Positions 8,682-17,330 of a stretch of 64,000 nt of DNA are shown here, in pieces (positions within the stretch are counted from its first letter, which is position 1; every line of letters begins with the position of its first letter). Below the pieces are notes generated by a model, which did no database searches, was not told the origin of the DNA, and saw only the letters and a program-made list of their open reading frames with translations. Source of the DNA: AP-15 sp963833745 (GTDB taxonomy: Bacteria; Pseudomonadota; Alphaproteobacteria; ATCC43930; CGMCC-115725); the NCBI GenBank assembly GCA_963833745.1, contig CAWHZD010000008.1:62001-126000 (forward strand), given 5' to 3'. Position numbers and translations under genes: made by a program.

Positions 8682-10097
8682 TCATGCCGCGGCCGGGCGC
8701 GCATGATGATCGGCGAGGACCTGGGCGATGACCGTGGTGACGCGCCGGCCGGTCGGGATGTGCAGGAATTCGTTGGGGCCGTGCGCGTTGGAGTGCGGGC
8801 CGAGCACGCCGGTCACGACAAACTGCGCCTGCGGGAATTTCGCGCCGAGCATCGCCATGAACGGGATGCTGCCGCCTTCGCCCATATAGGCGGGCGGCGC
8901 GCCAAACGCGGCCGCCGACGCGCGCGCCAGGGATTGCCCGAGCCACGGCGCCAACGCCGGCGCGTTCCACCCGGTGGCGCTCGACCCGAGAGCGAATTCG
9001 ACATGCGCGCCGTAGGGCGGGTCTTTTTCCAACAAGGTGCGCAGCATGGCGCCCGCACCTTCGGCATCGAGGGTCGGCGGCAGCCTCAGGCTGAGCTGGG
9101 CTCGCGTGAAGGGCAGCAGCACGTTGCCGGCGTCGCCCGGGCTCGGCAGACCATCGACGCCGATGACCGCCAATTGCGGCCGCCAGGTGCGGTTCAGGAC
9201 CAGCTCGGTCAAATCGTCGGCCGCCGGCGCCATGCCCGGCACAAACGGAAACTTGGTGTAGACCGCGCCGCCAAGCGCCGCCGCGGCCTGGCGCGCCTGC
9301 ACCACCCGCTCGGCCGGGATCTGGGTGTAAAATTCGGACGGCCGGACGGTCCCCGTTTCCTCGTCTTCGAGGCGCGACAACAGCCGGCGCAGGATGCGAA
9401 AGCTCGACGCCACCACGCCCGAGGCGTCGCCCGAATGCACCCCTTCGTCGAGCACCCGCACCTCGAGAGTGCCGGCGGTCATGCCGCGCAGCGACGTCGT
9501 CAGCCATAGTTGGTCGTAATTGCCGCAGCCGGAATCGAGGCAAACCACCAAGGACGGGTTGCCCAGCCGGCCTGCCAGATGCCGGCCTGCCAGATGCCGG
9601 CCTGCCAGATGCCGGCCTGCCAGATGATTGACGTAGTAAGGCAGGTCGTAGCTGCCCAATTCCTCGCAGGCCTCGATCAGGATCACGCAGCGCGCGTGCG
9701 GCGCGCCCTGCTCGCGCAACGCCAGCAGCGCGGCGAGCGCCGCGAACATCGCATAGCCGTCATCGGCGCCGCCGCGGCCATAGAGCTTGTCGCCTTCGAG
9801 CCTCGGGACCCAAGGGCCAAAGCCTTCGGTCCAGCCCACCATCTCCGGCTGCTTGTCGAGATGGCCATAAAGCAGCACGGTGTCGCTGCCGGCACCCGGC
9901 ACGTCGATCAGGATGACCGGGGTGCGGCCGGGAAGCCGGACGGTTTCGAGGCTGGCGCCGGGCAGCGCCGGCAATTTGGCGCGCGCCCAGCCCTCAAACA
10001 GCGCCACCGCCGCCTCCATGTAGCCGTGCGCCGCCCAATCGGGATCGAAGGCCGGCGACTTGTTCGGGATCCTGATGTAGTCGGCCAAGGTCGGCAC
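8682..10097 (-). CDS. M20 family metallopeptidase, 5' end cut off by IS256 element
   Basis: A zinc-dependent amidohydrolase of the M20/dipeptidase group. Visible motifs: LLYGHLDKQPE (metal His and Asp), YGRGGADDGYAMF (bridging Asp), EACEELGS (catalytic and metal Glu), CLDSGCGNYD, and near the C-terminus YMGEGGSIPF with GPHSNAHGPNEF. The remaining frame starts at GTG 10097 (471 residues) but the coding sequence continues upstream in frame to the IS edge at 10137. Joining across the insertion restores MIDIAKVKKS directly to the rest of the protein, an original length of about 490 residues. Four tandem HLAGR pentapeptides sit after residue 150. Whether the truncated form is made is unknown; the lost part is only about 19 residues. 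Confidence 0.8.
   Translation of the reverse strand: MPTLADYIRIPNKSPAFDPDWAAHGYMEAAVALFEGWARAKLPALPGASLETVRLPGRTPVILIDVPGAGSDTVLLYGHLDKQPEMVGWTEGFGPWVPRLEGDKLYGRGGADDGYAMFAALAALLALREQGAPHARCVILIEACEELGSYDLPYYVNHLAGRHLAGRHLAGRHLAGRLGNPSLVVCLDSGCGNYDQLWLTTSLRGMTAGTLEVRVLDEGVHSGDASGVVASSFRILRRLLSRLEDEETGTVRPSEFYTQIPAERVVQARQAAAALGGAVYTKFPFVPGMAPAADDLTELVLNRTWRPQLAVIGVDGLPSPGDAGNVLLPFTRAQLSLRLPPTLDAEGAGAMLRTLLEKDPPYGAHVEFALGSSATGWNAPALAPWLGQSLARASAAAFGAPPAYMGEGGSIPFMAMLGAKFPQAQFVVTGVLGPHSNAHGPNEFLHIPTGRRVTTVIAQVLADHHARPAAA
9567..9626 (-). repeat. 15-bp in-frame tandem repeat, 4 copies
   Basis: CCGGCCTGCCAGATG on the plus strand occurs four times without interruption and encodes HLAGR x4 within the M20 peptidase, between YYVN and LGNPSLVV. 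I expect only one copy in relatives, from the fold and the neighbouring motif spacing, but this is inferred. Confidence 0.95.
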
Positions 10098-10136
10098 GAT
10101 TTCGTCACCCCAGCACTGGTCGACAGATTTTTTGAC

Positions 10137-11572
10137 GGTGCTGTCGCGATGTGTGTTGGAATTGATGGCGCGGTCTCCAGTAGGGATGAGGATGCGGGGT
10201 CAGGCAGCCAAGTCAATCGGCCGGTCAGCAAGGTTCTGGTTTAGGGTCTGCCACCCGTCAGACTTTGCGCATTGCGATCTGACCAGCGGCGAGCAACGCC
10301 CAGAACAACATGGCTGCGGTCTCGGCCGAAGGCAGCACCGTCTGGGTCTTGATCCGGCGCTTGAACTCCTCATGGAGCCGTTCGATTGCGTTGGTGGTGC
10401 GTGCGCTTTTCCATTGGCTGAGCGGCAGTCGGATGAAAGTAAAGAGCCGGTCACCGGCCTCCTCGAGGCTGTCGGCTACCGCCTTGCATTTGAGCCGCCA
10501 TTTGCGGAGGAAGGCACGCCGGCGCTCCTCGATCTCTGCAGCCGAGGCGGCGTAGATCATGTCGTTGTAGTCGGCCGAGACCTCGTCGTGCAGCCGCTGG
10601 GGCGCGTGGGCGAGCAGGTTGCGGTGCTTATGGACGGTACAGCGCTGGGTCGGCACATCGCTCCAGAGCGCGGTCAACGCCTGCTCCAACCCCGTCCCGC
10701 CGTCGACAATCAGAAACTCTGGCTTGCGCAGCCCGCGCTTGACGAGGTCGTCGAGGACGGCGCGCCAAGCCTCGCTGGTCTCGCCCGCCATGTTTTTGAT
10801 GGCCAACAGCACCTTTTGGCCGTCCTCGCGCACGCCGAGCACGACCAAGAGCACGATTGAGGTGGCCTTCCGGTCGAGCCGGACCCGCACCACAGTGCCG
10901 TCGAGGATCAGGCGGACGATCGGTTCTTCGCCGAGCGCGCGGGCATTCCAGGCGTCCCAATCACCCTTCACCTTGCGCCACACCCGGCTCACCGTGTCCT
11001 TGCTGACCGCGCCGCCGAACACGGCCGACAGCGCCCGCCGCACCCGACGTGTGTTGGTACCGCCAAGATAGGCACCGGCGATCAGCGAATCGGCCTGCTT
11101 GGTGCGCCGCTGGTAAGCTCGCAGCGCCTTGCTCTTCCATTCCGTGGTCTTGCCCTCTGCGGTGTCGAGCCTGGCCCGCGGCACCGCGATCTCCACCCGG
11201 CCAAAGGTCCCCAGCAGTGAGCGCGATCGGTGGCCGTGCCGGTGGCCAGTGACATTGCCCGCGTCATCGGCATTCGCGGCATCCGCCTTGGGCCCGCGAG
11301 CGTACCGTGAGCGTGAGAGCACCGCCTCAAGCTCGCTCTCGATCATCGTTTGGATGAGCTCGCGCACCCGGTCGCGCAAACCGGTCTCGATCGGATCAAA
11401 CCAATCGTCGAGAAGATGCACCGCCGTCTCGGCTTCCGAACCGTGAAGCGGCGACTTTGTGATATTGTTGGTCATGGCGTGGTCTCCACCGGCGCTCAAC
11501 GCTGGGATCGTTTGGGTTTCAGCACCCGGAGACTACGCCACCTTCAATTCCAACCACATCCCGGACGGCACC
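10137..11572 (-). mobile_element. IS256-family insertion sequence with 8-bp target duplication
   Basis: A 1436-bp element holding one transposase gene. The ends are imperfect inverted repeats: GGTGCTGTCGCGATGTG on the left and, reverse-complemented, GGTGCCGTCCGGGATGTG on the right, each continuing into GTTGGAATTGA. Immediately outside, TTTTTGAC is present on both sides (10129-10136 and 11573-11580), an exact 8-bp target duplication as expected for IS256. Removing the element plus one duplicate restores a continuous M20 peptidase reading frame, which confirms the boundaries. The intact transposase and perfect duplication suggest a fairly recent insertion. Confidence 0.93.
10258..11475 (-). CDS. 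IS256 family transposase
   Basis: 405 residues from the ATG at 11475 (MTNNITKS); an upstream in-frame start at 11499 is possible. It carries the DDE catalytic set of Mutator/IS256 enzymes: Asp in RLILDGTVVRV, Asp in FLIVDGGTGLEQAL, and Glu in TTNAIERLHEEFKRR, together with the family-typical CTVHKHRNLL segment. It cuts and pastes the surrounding element through the terminal inverted repeats at 10137 and 11572. The frame is uninterrupted, so the enzyme is probably active. Confidence 0.95.
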   Translation of the reverse strand: MTNNITKSPLHGSEAETAVHLLDDWFDPIETGLRDRVRELIQTMIESELEAVLSRSRYARGPKADAANADDAGNVTGHRHGHRSRSLLGTFGRVEIAVPRARLDTAEGKTTEWKSKALRAYQRRTKQADSLIAGAYLGGTNTRRVRRALSAVFGGAVSKDTVSRVWRKVKGDWDAWNARALGEEPIVRLILDGTVVRVRLDRKATSIVLLVVLGVREDGQKVLLAIKNMAGETSEAWRAVLDDLVKRGLRKPEFLIVDGGTGLEQALTALWSDVPTQRCTVHKHRNLLAHAPQRLHDEVSADYNDMIYAASAAEIEERRRAFLRKWRLKCKAVADSLEEAGDRLFTFIRLPLSQWKSARTTNAIERLHEEFKRRIKTQTVLPSAETAAMLFWALLAAGQIAMRKV

Positions 11573-11598
11573 TTTTTGACCTTGGCGATGTCGATCAT
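11573..11598 (-). pseudogene. Displaced 5' end of the M20 peptidase gene
   Basis: Reading left from the ATG at 11598, preceded by AGGAGCG, gives M-I-D-I-A-K-V-K, and the last bases are the target duplication TTTTTGAC (reverse strand). The next codons lie on the far side of the IS256 element, at 10128 and below, in the same frame. The native ribosome site, start codon and presumably the promoter of the peptidase were thus separated from its body. Confidence 0.85.
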
Positions 11599-11658
11599 TC
11601 AAAGGCGCTCCTGTGAACTTGTGCGGCGAGGAGAGTGAAGGTGATCGCCAGACCCGAG

Positions 11659-11992
11659 TTACTGGCGGTCGGTTGTGGAGAGCCTGTTCGTGATTGCCGG
11701 CAACAAGGCACAGACGGCGAACGTGACAAGGATGGCGATGCCCCAGAGGAGTTCGTGTTCGCTGGCCGCACCGATGTTCATAAAGCTCTCGAACACTCGC
11801 TGAGATCGCAACGATCGCGGCCAGCAATTTGAGCTTGAGATGCCCGAAATCGACGGTGGCCCATCCGCGACGGCTTATATCTGAGCCCTTCGAGATCGAA
11901 GCGCGAGAGGAAATTTTCGTAGCAGGCCAACATCACGGCGCCAGCAGCCAGCGGCTGGCAAAGATGCTTTGCTCGACCAGCCGCTCTACGGT
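11659..11992 (-). pseudogene. UPF0114/YqhA family membrane protein remnant
   Basis: Three blocks in different frames match the YqhA family in order. The first is VERLVEQSIFASRWLLAP, like the YqhA N-terminus MERFLENAMYASRWLLAP. The second is YENFLSRFDLEG, then GHLKLKLLAAIVAIS. The third is VFESFMNIGAASEHELLWGIAILVTFAVCALLP, given here only to name its key residues, ending at a stop near 11659. The middle of the family (about 60 residues) is deleted after WLLAP and at least two further indels shift the frame. It is therefore a decayed gene lying upstream of the IS-split peptidase. The comparison is from memory of the family, so confidence is moderate. Confidence 0.62.
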
Positions 11993-12452
11993 CGTGTGGT
12001 TGCGCGACGGCAGGAGGTCAGCGATGCGATTCCCTCGGCAGACGGCACCCACCTTGCCAAGCTTGCGCCGTGCTCGCGCTCTTCGCGGAGCGCTGAAAAC
12101 GCCATCCCGCTTTGAGGACGATGCCCGGCCACTGGCGGTCTTCCGTGCTCTCAAGTGATACAAACCTTGGGATGTCTGGTAAAAGAGGAATGACCGAATG
12201 GCAAAAACTGGCGATATGAACGCTCGAAAACGAGACAAGAATTACAGCTCTTCGTGTTGCATATGAACTCTGCGTTAGAATTACCGCCTGAATGAAAGTG
12301 AGGACGCAGCGGTTGATCTATATGATCTCGGACACTGATTTTTTCGGCGGCGGGATGGCGAGGTTATGCACCACAAGAGTTGGAGATATATTATCTCTCT
12401 TTGGACGTCGTGCAGCAAAAAAATTGCTGTGGACTTATCTCGTTCCTTCAGG
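11993..12452. other. Intergenic, no gene seen
   Basis: 460 bp between the YqhA remnant and the TIGR03790-type gene. Open frames here have no recognisable content. The stretch probably holds the promoter of the rightward gene, but no box is clear. Confidence 0.45.
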
Positions 12453-14669
12453 ATGAAAGGGGTCATGAAGCGCGGGCGGTGCTGCTTGGGTGCCGGGTTC
12501 TTTGCTGCCGCCTTGCGGCTTTTTCCGGAGCCGGGCAACGTGTGGCTCCTCAGTCTCGTCGGTGGCGTCGTCCCGCACTCACCGGCGAGCGCAACATATC
12601 TGGGCATCGACGCCGCGACATCGGGAAATTGGACCGGTCATTATGGATCGGATGGCTACATAATTCCGGGCTCGTCCACCAGCCTTCCCGATTATGCGCG
12701 GCTGGCGGTCACTGCCAGCACAACCAAACACCCATGCGCCGACAGCCAGTGCCTCCAAACTGCGGATGGCTCGTCGCGCAATTGGAATTCGTGGCAGACG
12801 AACACTTTCACCATCGATGTGAACATCACCGACGGGAACACGCACGAGGTCAGCCTCTATGCTTATGATCTGTTCAACACCGGAGACATACAAAATATCA
12901 CGATAAAAGATGTCACCAGCGGCGCCGTTCTCTCGTCTCAAGGCTTGTCCAACTTTAATAGTGGGGTGTACCAAAGATGGGAGATCAGCGGTCACGTGAC
13001 TATTGTAGTCTCTGGTAAAACATCGTCACTACCGGCAGTCATAAATGGGTTCTTTTTCGATCCGCCGCCACCGGTGACCGCGCCGGGGCATTTGATCGTA
13101 CTGGCGAGCGCTGCGGCAACCCCAATCGCCATCCCTGCTCCAACCGATCCCAACTACCCCGCATCGCGGCTCAGGGTCCGGGTGTCCGCGCTTCCTTCCG
13201 GCGGACGGGTGACGCTTTCCGATGGCGTGACGCCGGTCAAGGCCAACGAAACCCTGACGGTGGCTCAGTTGGCGAGCCTGACGTTTGTCCCGTCGACGAG
13301 GGTCACCACGGCGTCGGATTTCGTATATACAGTCACCAATCCGGCAGCACGAAGCACCCCGGGGAGGGTGTTGATCGCGGCTGAGGTCGTCCCGGCGTCT
13401 CCGTCTCCCCCGGCATGCTCCGCTGCCGGGATGGAATCGGCTCCTATCATCCGCAATGACACCGGGCGGCCGATTTCGCTGCTCGTTCCGCGCAGCAGCA
13501 TCATCCCCTCGGATGTTGCGGTTCTGGTTAACGACGGCGATCGGCGGTCCATTGTGGTCGGGCAATATTTTCAACTAAAACACCGCATCCCAAGCGCCAA
13601 TATGATCCATGTAACTCTTCCCGTCGCTCCGGCGGTGGGCGCGAACTATACAATATCAGCGCAGGATTTTTCGCCCCTAAAGGCGCAAGTCGATGCACAG
13701 TTGGGCCCGAATATTCAAGCTTATGTAATTACCTGGACCCAGCCTTACGCGGTCTTTGGAGGACGTCCTGGAGCGGTCGGAATAACGAGCGCGTTCACCT
13801 ACGGATATAACGGTGGGGAGGGCGAGTTCCCTAACTATTTCAACACCACGACGTATCAACCTTATACAGATTTTCAAATACGTCCGGCGATGATGCTCGC
13901 CGGGTATACCCCCCAAGATATAATATCGTTGATTGATCGAGGCGCGGTGGCACAACATATCCTGCCCGCGGGAAACGGATATTTTATCAGCACGACAGAC
14001 GCGGTGCGAAGCGTTTCCCGATATCTCGCTTTTCGGACGGTGGCGAGCCAATGGAATCACCCAAACGGCTTGATCATGGCTTTCATCGACAACTCGGCAG
14101 GGACCAGGAGCGACTTCATTCAGAATACCCCGAACGTCTTGTTTTACGAAACCGGCCTGCCGGGAGTGCCGGCAATCAACACCAACCGCTATGTTCCCGG
14201 CGCGCTCGCGGATCACCTGACCTCGTATGGCGGAGAGCTCTTAAATAGCCCTCAGATGAAGATTTTGGATTGGATTAAGGCGGGCGTGACCGCCAGCTAC
14301 GGGACCGTGGCCGAACCTTCCGCAAACCCAGCCAAATTCCCACAAGCGATGGTCTTGGTAAACCGATATTTTAGCGGGAACACCGCATTGGAAGCATATA
14401 ACAAATCGGTTGACGTACCCTACCAAGGAGTATTTGTCGGAGAGCCTCTGGCACGCCCGTTTGGAACAAAAGCGTCTTTCATCAAGGGGGTCTTAGCGAT
14501 AAAGACGAGCATACTTCAATCTGAGAATAGCTACTCGTTGCTTGCAGGCAATTATTGCTCGGGGCCGTTTACCACGTTGCAATCAAATATCCCGGTTTCA
14601 CAGTACTCCTACACCACCATCACGGACGCGACGGGATTTCATCCTTATTACGAATTGATGCAGCACTAG
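12453..14669 (+). CDS. TIGR03790 family secreted protein
   Basis: About 738 residues from the ATG at 12453 (MKGVMKRGR); the frame opens at an ATG at 12366, which is an alternative start after GCGAGG. An N-terminal hydrophobic stretch (LSLVGGVVPHSPASA) suggests export. Residues about 50-210 form a beta-rich domain (YLGIDAATSGNW, VSLYAYD, VINGFFFDPP); a second beta domain follows. The C-terminal half from VAVLVNDGDRRSIVVGQYF has the TIGR03790 pattern: RIPSANMIHV, AYVITWTQPY, ITSAFTYGY, then ASYGTVAEPSANPAKFPQ, NRYFSGNTALEAYNKSV and GVFVGEPLARPF. The biochemical role of this family is not known to me. Like the DUF4082 and beta-helix genes it is secreted and stands alone on the plus strand. Confidence 0.75.
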   Translation: MKGVMKRGRCCLGAGFFAAALRLFPEPGNVWLLSLVGGVVPHSPASATYLGIDAATSGNWTGHYGSDGYIIPGSSTSLPDYARLAVTASTTKHPCADSQCLQTADGSSRNWNSWQTNTFTIDVNITDGNTHEVSLYAYDLFNTGDIQNITIKDVTSGAVLSSQGLSNFNSGVYQRWEISGHVTIVVSGKTSSLPAVINGFFFDPPPPVTAPGHLIVLASAAATPIAIPAPTDPNYPASRLRVRVSALPSGGRVTLSDGVTPVKANETLTVAQLASLTFVPSTRVTTASDFVYTVTNPAARSTPGRVLIAAEVVPASPSPPACSAAGMESAPIIRNDTGRPISLLVPRSSIIPSDVAVLVNDGDRRSIVVGQYFQLKHRIPSANMIHVTLPVAPAVGANYTISAQDFSPLKAQVDAQLGPNIQAYVITWTQPYAVFGGRPGAVGITSAFTYGYNGGEGEFPNYFNTTTYQPYTDFQIRPAMMLAGYTPQDIISLIDRGAVAQHILPAGNGYFISTTDAVRSVSRYLAFRTVASQWNHPNGLIMAFIDNSAGTRSDFIQNTPNVLFYETGLPGVPAINTNRYVPGALADHLTSYGGELLNSPQMKILDWIKAGVTASYGTVAEPSANPAKFPQAMVLVNRYFSGNTALEAYNKSVDVPYQGVFVGEPLARPFGTKASFIKGVLAIKTSILQSENSYSLLAGNYCSGPFTTLQSNIPVSQYSYTTITDATGFHPYYELMQH

Positions 14670-15192
14670 CCAGGTGGCGGAAAAACGAAGATCTCGTCAC
14701 CCGCACATCCTTCGAGACGCTTCGCTCCTCAGGATGAAGTAAGTGTTCTCAATTGTTCACCTCACCCTGAGGAAGCCCGAAGGGCTGTCTCGAAGGGTGC
14801 TGGCGCGGGAGATTCGAGTTTTTCCGCAGCCTGCTAGCCCGCGGATATCTTCGCCACTGATGCGAGATGCGTCCGACGCCGCGATCAGGACAGCCTTGCG
14901 CTGCGCGACGGCCTGCGGCCAGGCTTTGACCAGGCTGAGCGCGACGCACATGATCTGCGCAAGCCGTGACCCGAACCGCCCCGCCACCCGGACCGGGAAA
15001 CCATTATGATTGAGAGGGTCAGATGCCCGAATTGCGACGACAGCTTGTATCGGGCTGCGGGTCGGCTCTGAGATATGCCTGACTGCTTTTACCAACCCGG
15101 TCTTGCGCGAACTCGACGGGCGGCCCGGATCAAAGCAGCGCACCTTTTGACCGCGCGCCTCGCGACAATGCCCCTCTGGAACGTACTCGGCC
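14670..15192. other. Intergenic with palindromic repeat
   Basis: No supported gene. The left part holds an inverted repeat element (14705-14800); the right part has open frames on both strands without recognisable content. Confidence 0.5.
14705..14800. repeat. Inverted dispersed repeat element
   Basis: CATCCTTCGAGACGC...CTCCTCAGGATG is followed by CTCACCCTGAGG...GTCTCGAAGGGTG, so the two halves are reverse complements of one another in their CCTTCGAGAC and CCTGAGG blocks. Elements of this form are common intergenic repeats in alphaproteobacteria. It lies just after the stop of the TIGR03790-type gene and could form a long hairpin in its transcript. Confidence 0.6.
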
Positions 15193-15456
15193 TTGTGCTG
15201 CTCGTCGTCGAGGGTCGTGCACCGCAATGAGCCTGGCTTCTCTCTACTCGTTGCGGCGTCCGCCCTGTGGGTCGCGGCTGCCGCGTTTACCCTGACGCTC
15301 ATGCTGCCGTTGAACAGTCGTTTGGCACGTGCCGACTCGACTTCCTCACCAAAACAGTCACTGCTCGACTACAAGCGATGGTCCGCGCGCCACCTGCCTC
15401 GTCTTCTGGTGCTGGCAGCGGCGCTGCTTTGCCTCTTGCCCGCAAGTTATGCCTAG
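15193..15456 (+). pseudogene. Possible C-terminal fragment of a DUF1772-like membrane protein
   Basis: The segment FSLLVAASALWVAAAAFTLTL, MLPLNSRLAR, YKRWSARHLPR and LLVLAAALLCLLPASYA has two hydrophobic helices separated by a polar loop with the 'PLN.R...W' spacing of DUF1772/anthrone-oxygenase-like proteins. It lacks the first helices and has no ribosome site, so it is probably a remnant. Resemblance is weak; it may instead be a chance open frame. Confidence 0.32.
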
Positions 15457-15635
15457 AGCACCGGCCGAATCGGCCTGATCGAGGCGGAAGTCGGAGCGCC
15501 CGCCTCAGCGTCGGTGTCGACCGTCTCAACCAGTAGCGGCGTGGGCGGCTATTCGCCTTGAAATATCGCGTATCGGATCAATCTCGACTGAGATTTCAGC
15601 ACCGTCTTACCGGAAAGCACGGAGAAAACCCGTGA

Positions 15636-15977
15636 CTAGTGGTGCGCACCCGACGCTTGTGACCCACCGCCGCGTCCTCCGGCCGCCTTCCCGGCGAAGG
15701 CCGGGATCCATGGTGCCATGGGCACCGGCCGCAGCCTGTCCTCGGGCCGGTGTGGCAAAGATTTTTGGGTGTGATCCGTCAGAATTGCTCCACTAGTGGT
15801 GCGAACCAAACAGATGGTCCCCACCCTTGGTTCCTTGTCGCCCCCGCGAAAGCGGGGGCCCAGAGCCTGCCCCTGGCCTGAACAGGGGGCAAGTGAGGAA
15901 GCGGTGGCCCTGGGTTCCCGCTTTCGCGGGAATGACGGAAAAGGAGCGGGTAACAAGCGTCAGAATTGCTCCACTAG
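15636..15977. repeat. Dispersed palindromic repeats, tandem pair
   Basis: Two adjacent units each end in GTCAGAATTGCTCCACTAG (15778-15796 and 15959-15977). The second contains GTGGTGCGAACCAAACAGATGG, a CCCCCGCGAAAGCGGGGG hairpin, the core GCCCCTGGCCTGAACAGGGG and CCCGCTTTCGCGGG; the first contains a related CGGCGAAGGCCGGGATCCATGG hairpin (key bases CGGCGAAGGCCGGG). Copies occur at 605-797 and 17331-17476. They fill most of the gene-free stretch 15457-16007. Confidence 0.75.
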
Positions 15978-16007
15978 ATCGCGGCGCGCGACAAAGCATC
16001 GCGTGTT

Positions 16008-16283
16008 TTACTTGGATTCGGACGGATCTGAGATCCGCGGTCTTGGAACCCGCCGCCGCGGCTCCGTTCTACGGGCGCTCGCCGCCGCCGCGTCGCGATT
16101 TGCGACATCTTTGTCGACCGCTTCCTTTGCCAGCCGAAGGGCGCGTAGGCGCGTCGTTTTTTCGGACTCGGCTTGCCGCAAAGTGTCGGCCAGTGGCGTT
16201 TGTGCATTGGCTTTCTTGATCGACTTGAACTGCCCCTCTGCACGTCGCTGGCTTGCGGTGCCCCGCGCGGGTTCGGAACGCAT
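16008..16283 (-). CDS. Small basic hypothetical protein
   Basis: 91 residues. The central part (SEKTTRLRALRLAKEAVDKD) is a charged helix of a type often seen at the start of small alphaproteobacterial hypothetical proteins, followed by an Ala/Arg-rich tail. It starts 14 bp after the end of the gene at 16298-16534 on the same strand, so the two may form one transcript. No function can be named. Confidence 0.5.
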   Translation of the reverse strand: MRSEPARGTASQRRAEGQFKSIKKANAQTPLADTLRQAESEKTTRLRALRLAKEAVDKDVANRDAAAASARRTEPRRRVPRPRISDPSESK

Positions 16284-16297
16284 TGCCGCGACCTCCT

Positions 16298-16534
16298 CTA
16301 CAAGTGGACGATTTCACCGGACGGCACCTGCGTCCCGGAATATTGTTGCAGCCATTCTCGGGCCACGTCGTCGACAGACGACCCGGTTGCCGTGGAGCAC
16401 CTCACTCGTCGCCCTGATTTCTGCGCCACCACGACGGCATGGTTCCACTGCCGGTCGTCAGTCATCGGTCCCTCGACAGAGAACGTCTCCTCGTCCTTGT
16501 CGGTGACGACCAGATAGAACGGTTGGCTGGGCAA
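16298..16534 (-). CDS. Hypothetical protein, about 78 residues
   Basis: The frame is open from TTG 16573, but a TTG at 16534 preceded by AGGATATAGG seems a better start. The product reads PFYLVVTDKDEETFSVEGPMT, DDRQWNHAVVVAQKSGRRV, DDVAREWLQQYSG; the alternation of beta strands and a C-terminal helix with acidic and aromatic residues looks like a genuine folded small protein. No family is recognised. It is followed at once by another small gene on the same strand. Confidence 0.5.
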   Translation of the reverse strand: MPSQPFYLVVTDKDEETFSVEGPMTDDRQWNHAVVVAQKSGRRVRCSTATGSSVDDVAREWLQQYSGTQVPSGEIVHL

Positions 16535-16597
16535 GGGCCTATATCCTCGTGCGATCGGCAACCACGGTGGCAAGGTGCTCCGCGATCATAATCAGCT

Positions 16598-16849
16598 TCA
16601 GAGCGTCCCCACGCCCGGGACAAGCCACGGGCGATGCGGACCTCCGGGCGGTGTTGTCACCAAATCATCGGCATCCTTATCCGCAATGGTGATATTGTCC
16701 GCGCCCGCGCGACTATTCGCTTTGCGGCCGGCGTCGTGCGCGGCGCACCATTTGTTGAAGCCGTGGGCAAAACTATCGGACAAGGATATATGCACTCGGT
16801 CATCCCCGTATCTGAGGTATATATCGTATGGATGTGGGGACAATTTCAT
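16598..16849 (-). CDS. Possible small hypothetical protein
   Basis: 83 residues from the ATG at 16849: MKLSPHPYDIYLRYGDDRV, then HISLSDSFAHGFNKWCAAHDAG and a tail rich in Pro and Gly. It has a plausible codon pattern but no recognised family, and it may belong with the two small genes to its left. Support is weak. Confidence 0.3.
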   Translation of the reverse strand: MKLSPHPYDIYLRYGDDRVHISLSDSFAHGFNKWCAAHDAGRKANSRAGADNITIADKDADDLVTTPPGGPHRPWLVPGVGTL

Positions 16850-17022
16850 AATTTTCCAGGATAATCTGGGTGTTATTTCATAGGTCACGCACAACCGGCT
16901 CCGATCCCGTTCAAATCTACGCACCGCGTGCGGTTGTGAGCTCCGCAGCGTCTTACCGGCCTGTTGCCGCGGGATCACCCCGAGCAGCGCACTGATGCAG
17001 GACTTCGCGCGTGGTGTATCAC

Positions 17023-17229
17023 CTGGAGACCCGACAGCTTCTTCTCGAACGGCAGGACGTGCGGGTTTTCGAGCGCGGCCACCATCTTCTCGGCATTGGT
17101 CACGAAATAAGGCGAGAGGTAGCCGCGGTCGAATTGCATGCCTTCGACGATGTCGAGCTCGGTCTTGAGGCTCTCTGCTTCCTCGAAGGTAGTGACGCCT
17201 TCGTTGTCGACCTTCAGAGAGAGTGTCAA
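17023..17229 (-). pseudogene. groEL: GroEL (Hsp60) internal fragment
   Basis: Read leftwards, residues GVTTFEEAESLKTELDIVEG, MQFDRGYLSPYFVTNAEKMV and ENPHVLPFEKKLSGLQ match the segment of bacterial GroEL around residues 170-235, which crosses from the intermediate into the apical domain. Homology ends abruptly after KKLSGLQ on one side and near 17229 on the other. At about 69 residues of a 545-residue chaperonin it cannot function. It lies among dispersed repeats and is probably a relic of a rearranged extra groEL copy. Confidence 0.85.
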
Positions 17230-17330
17230 ATGTACTCTTGACTAAATGGTACGAGGACTGGCAAATTCAATCTTTGTTTTCGCATTTTAAATTCTGGAAT
17301 TGTCCTGACAACCGGACAATATCTGCCTTA

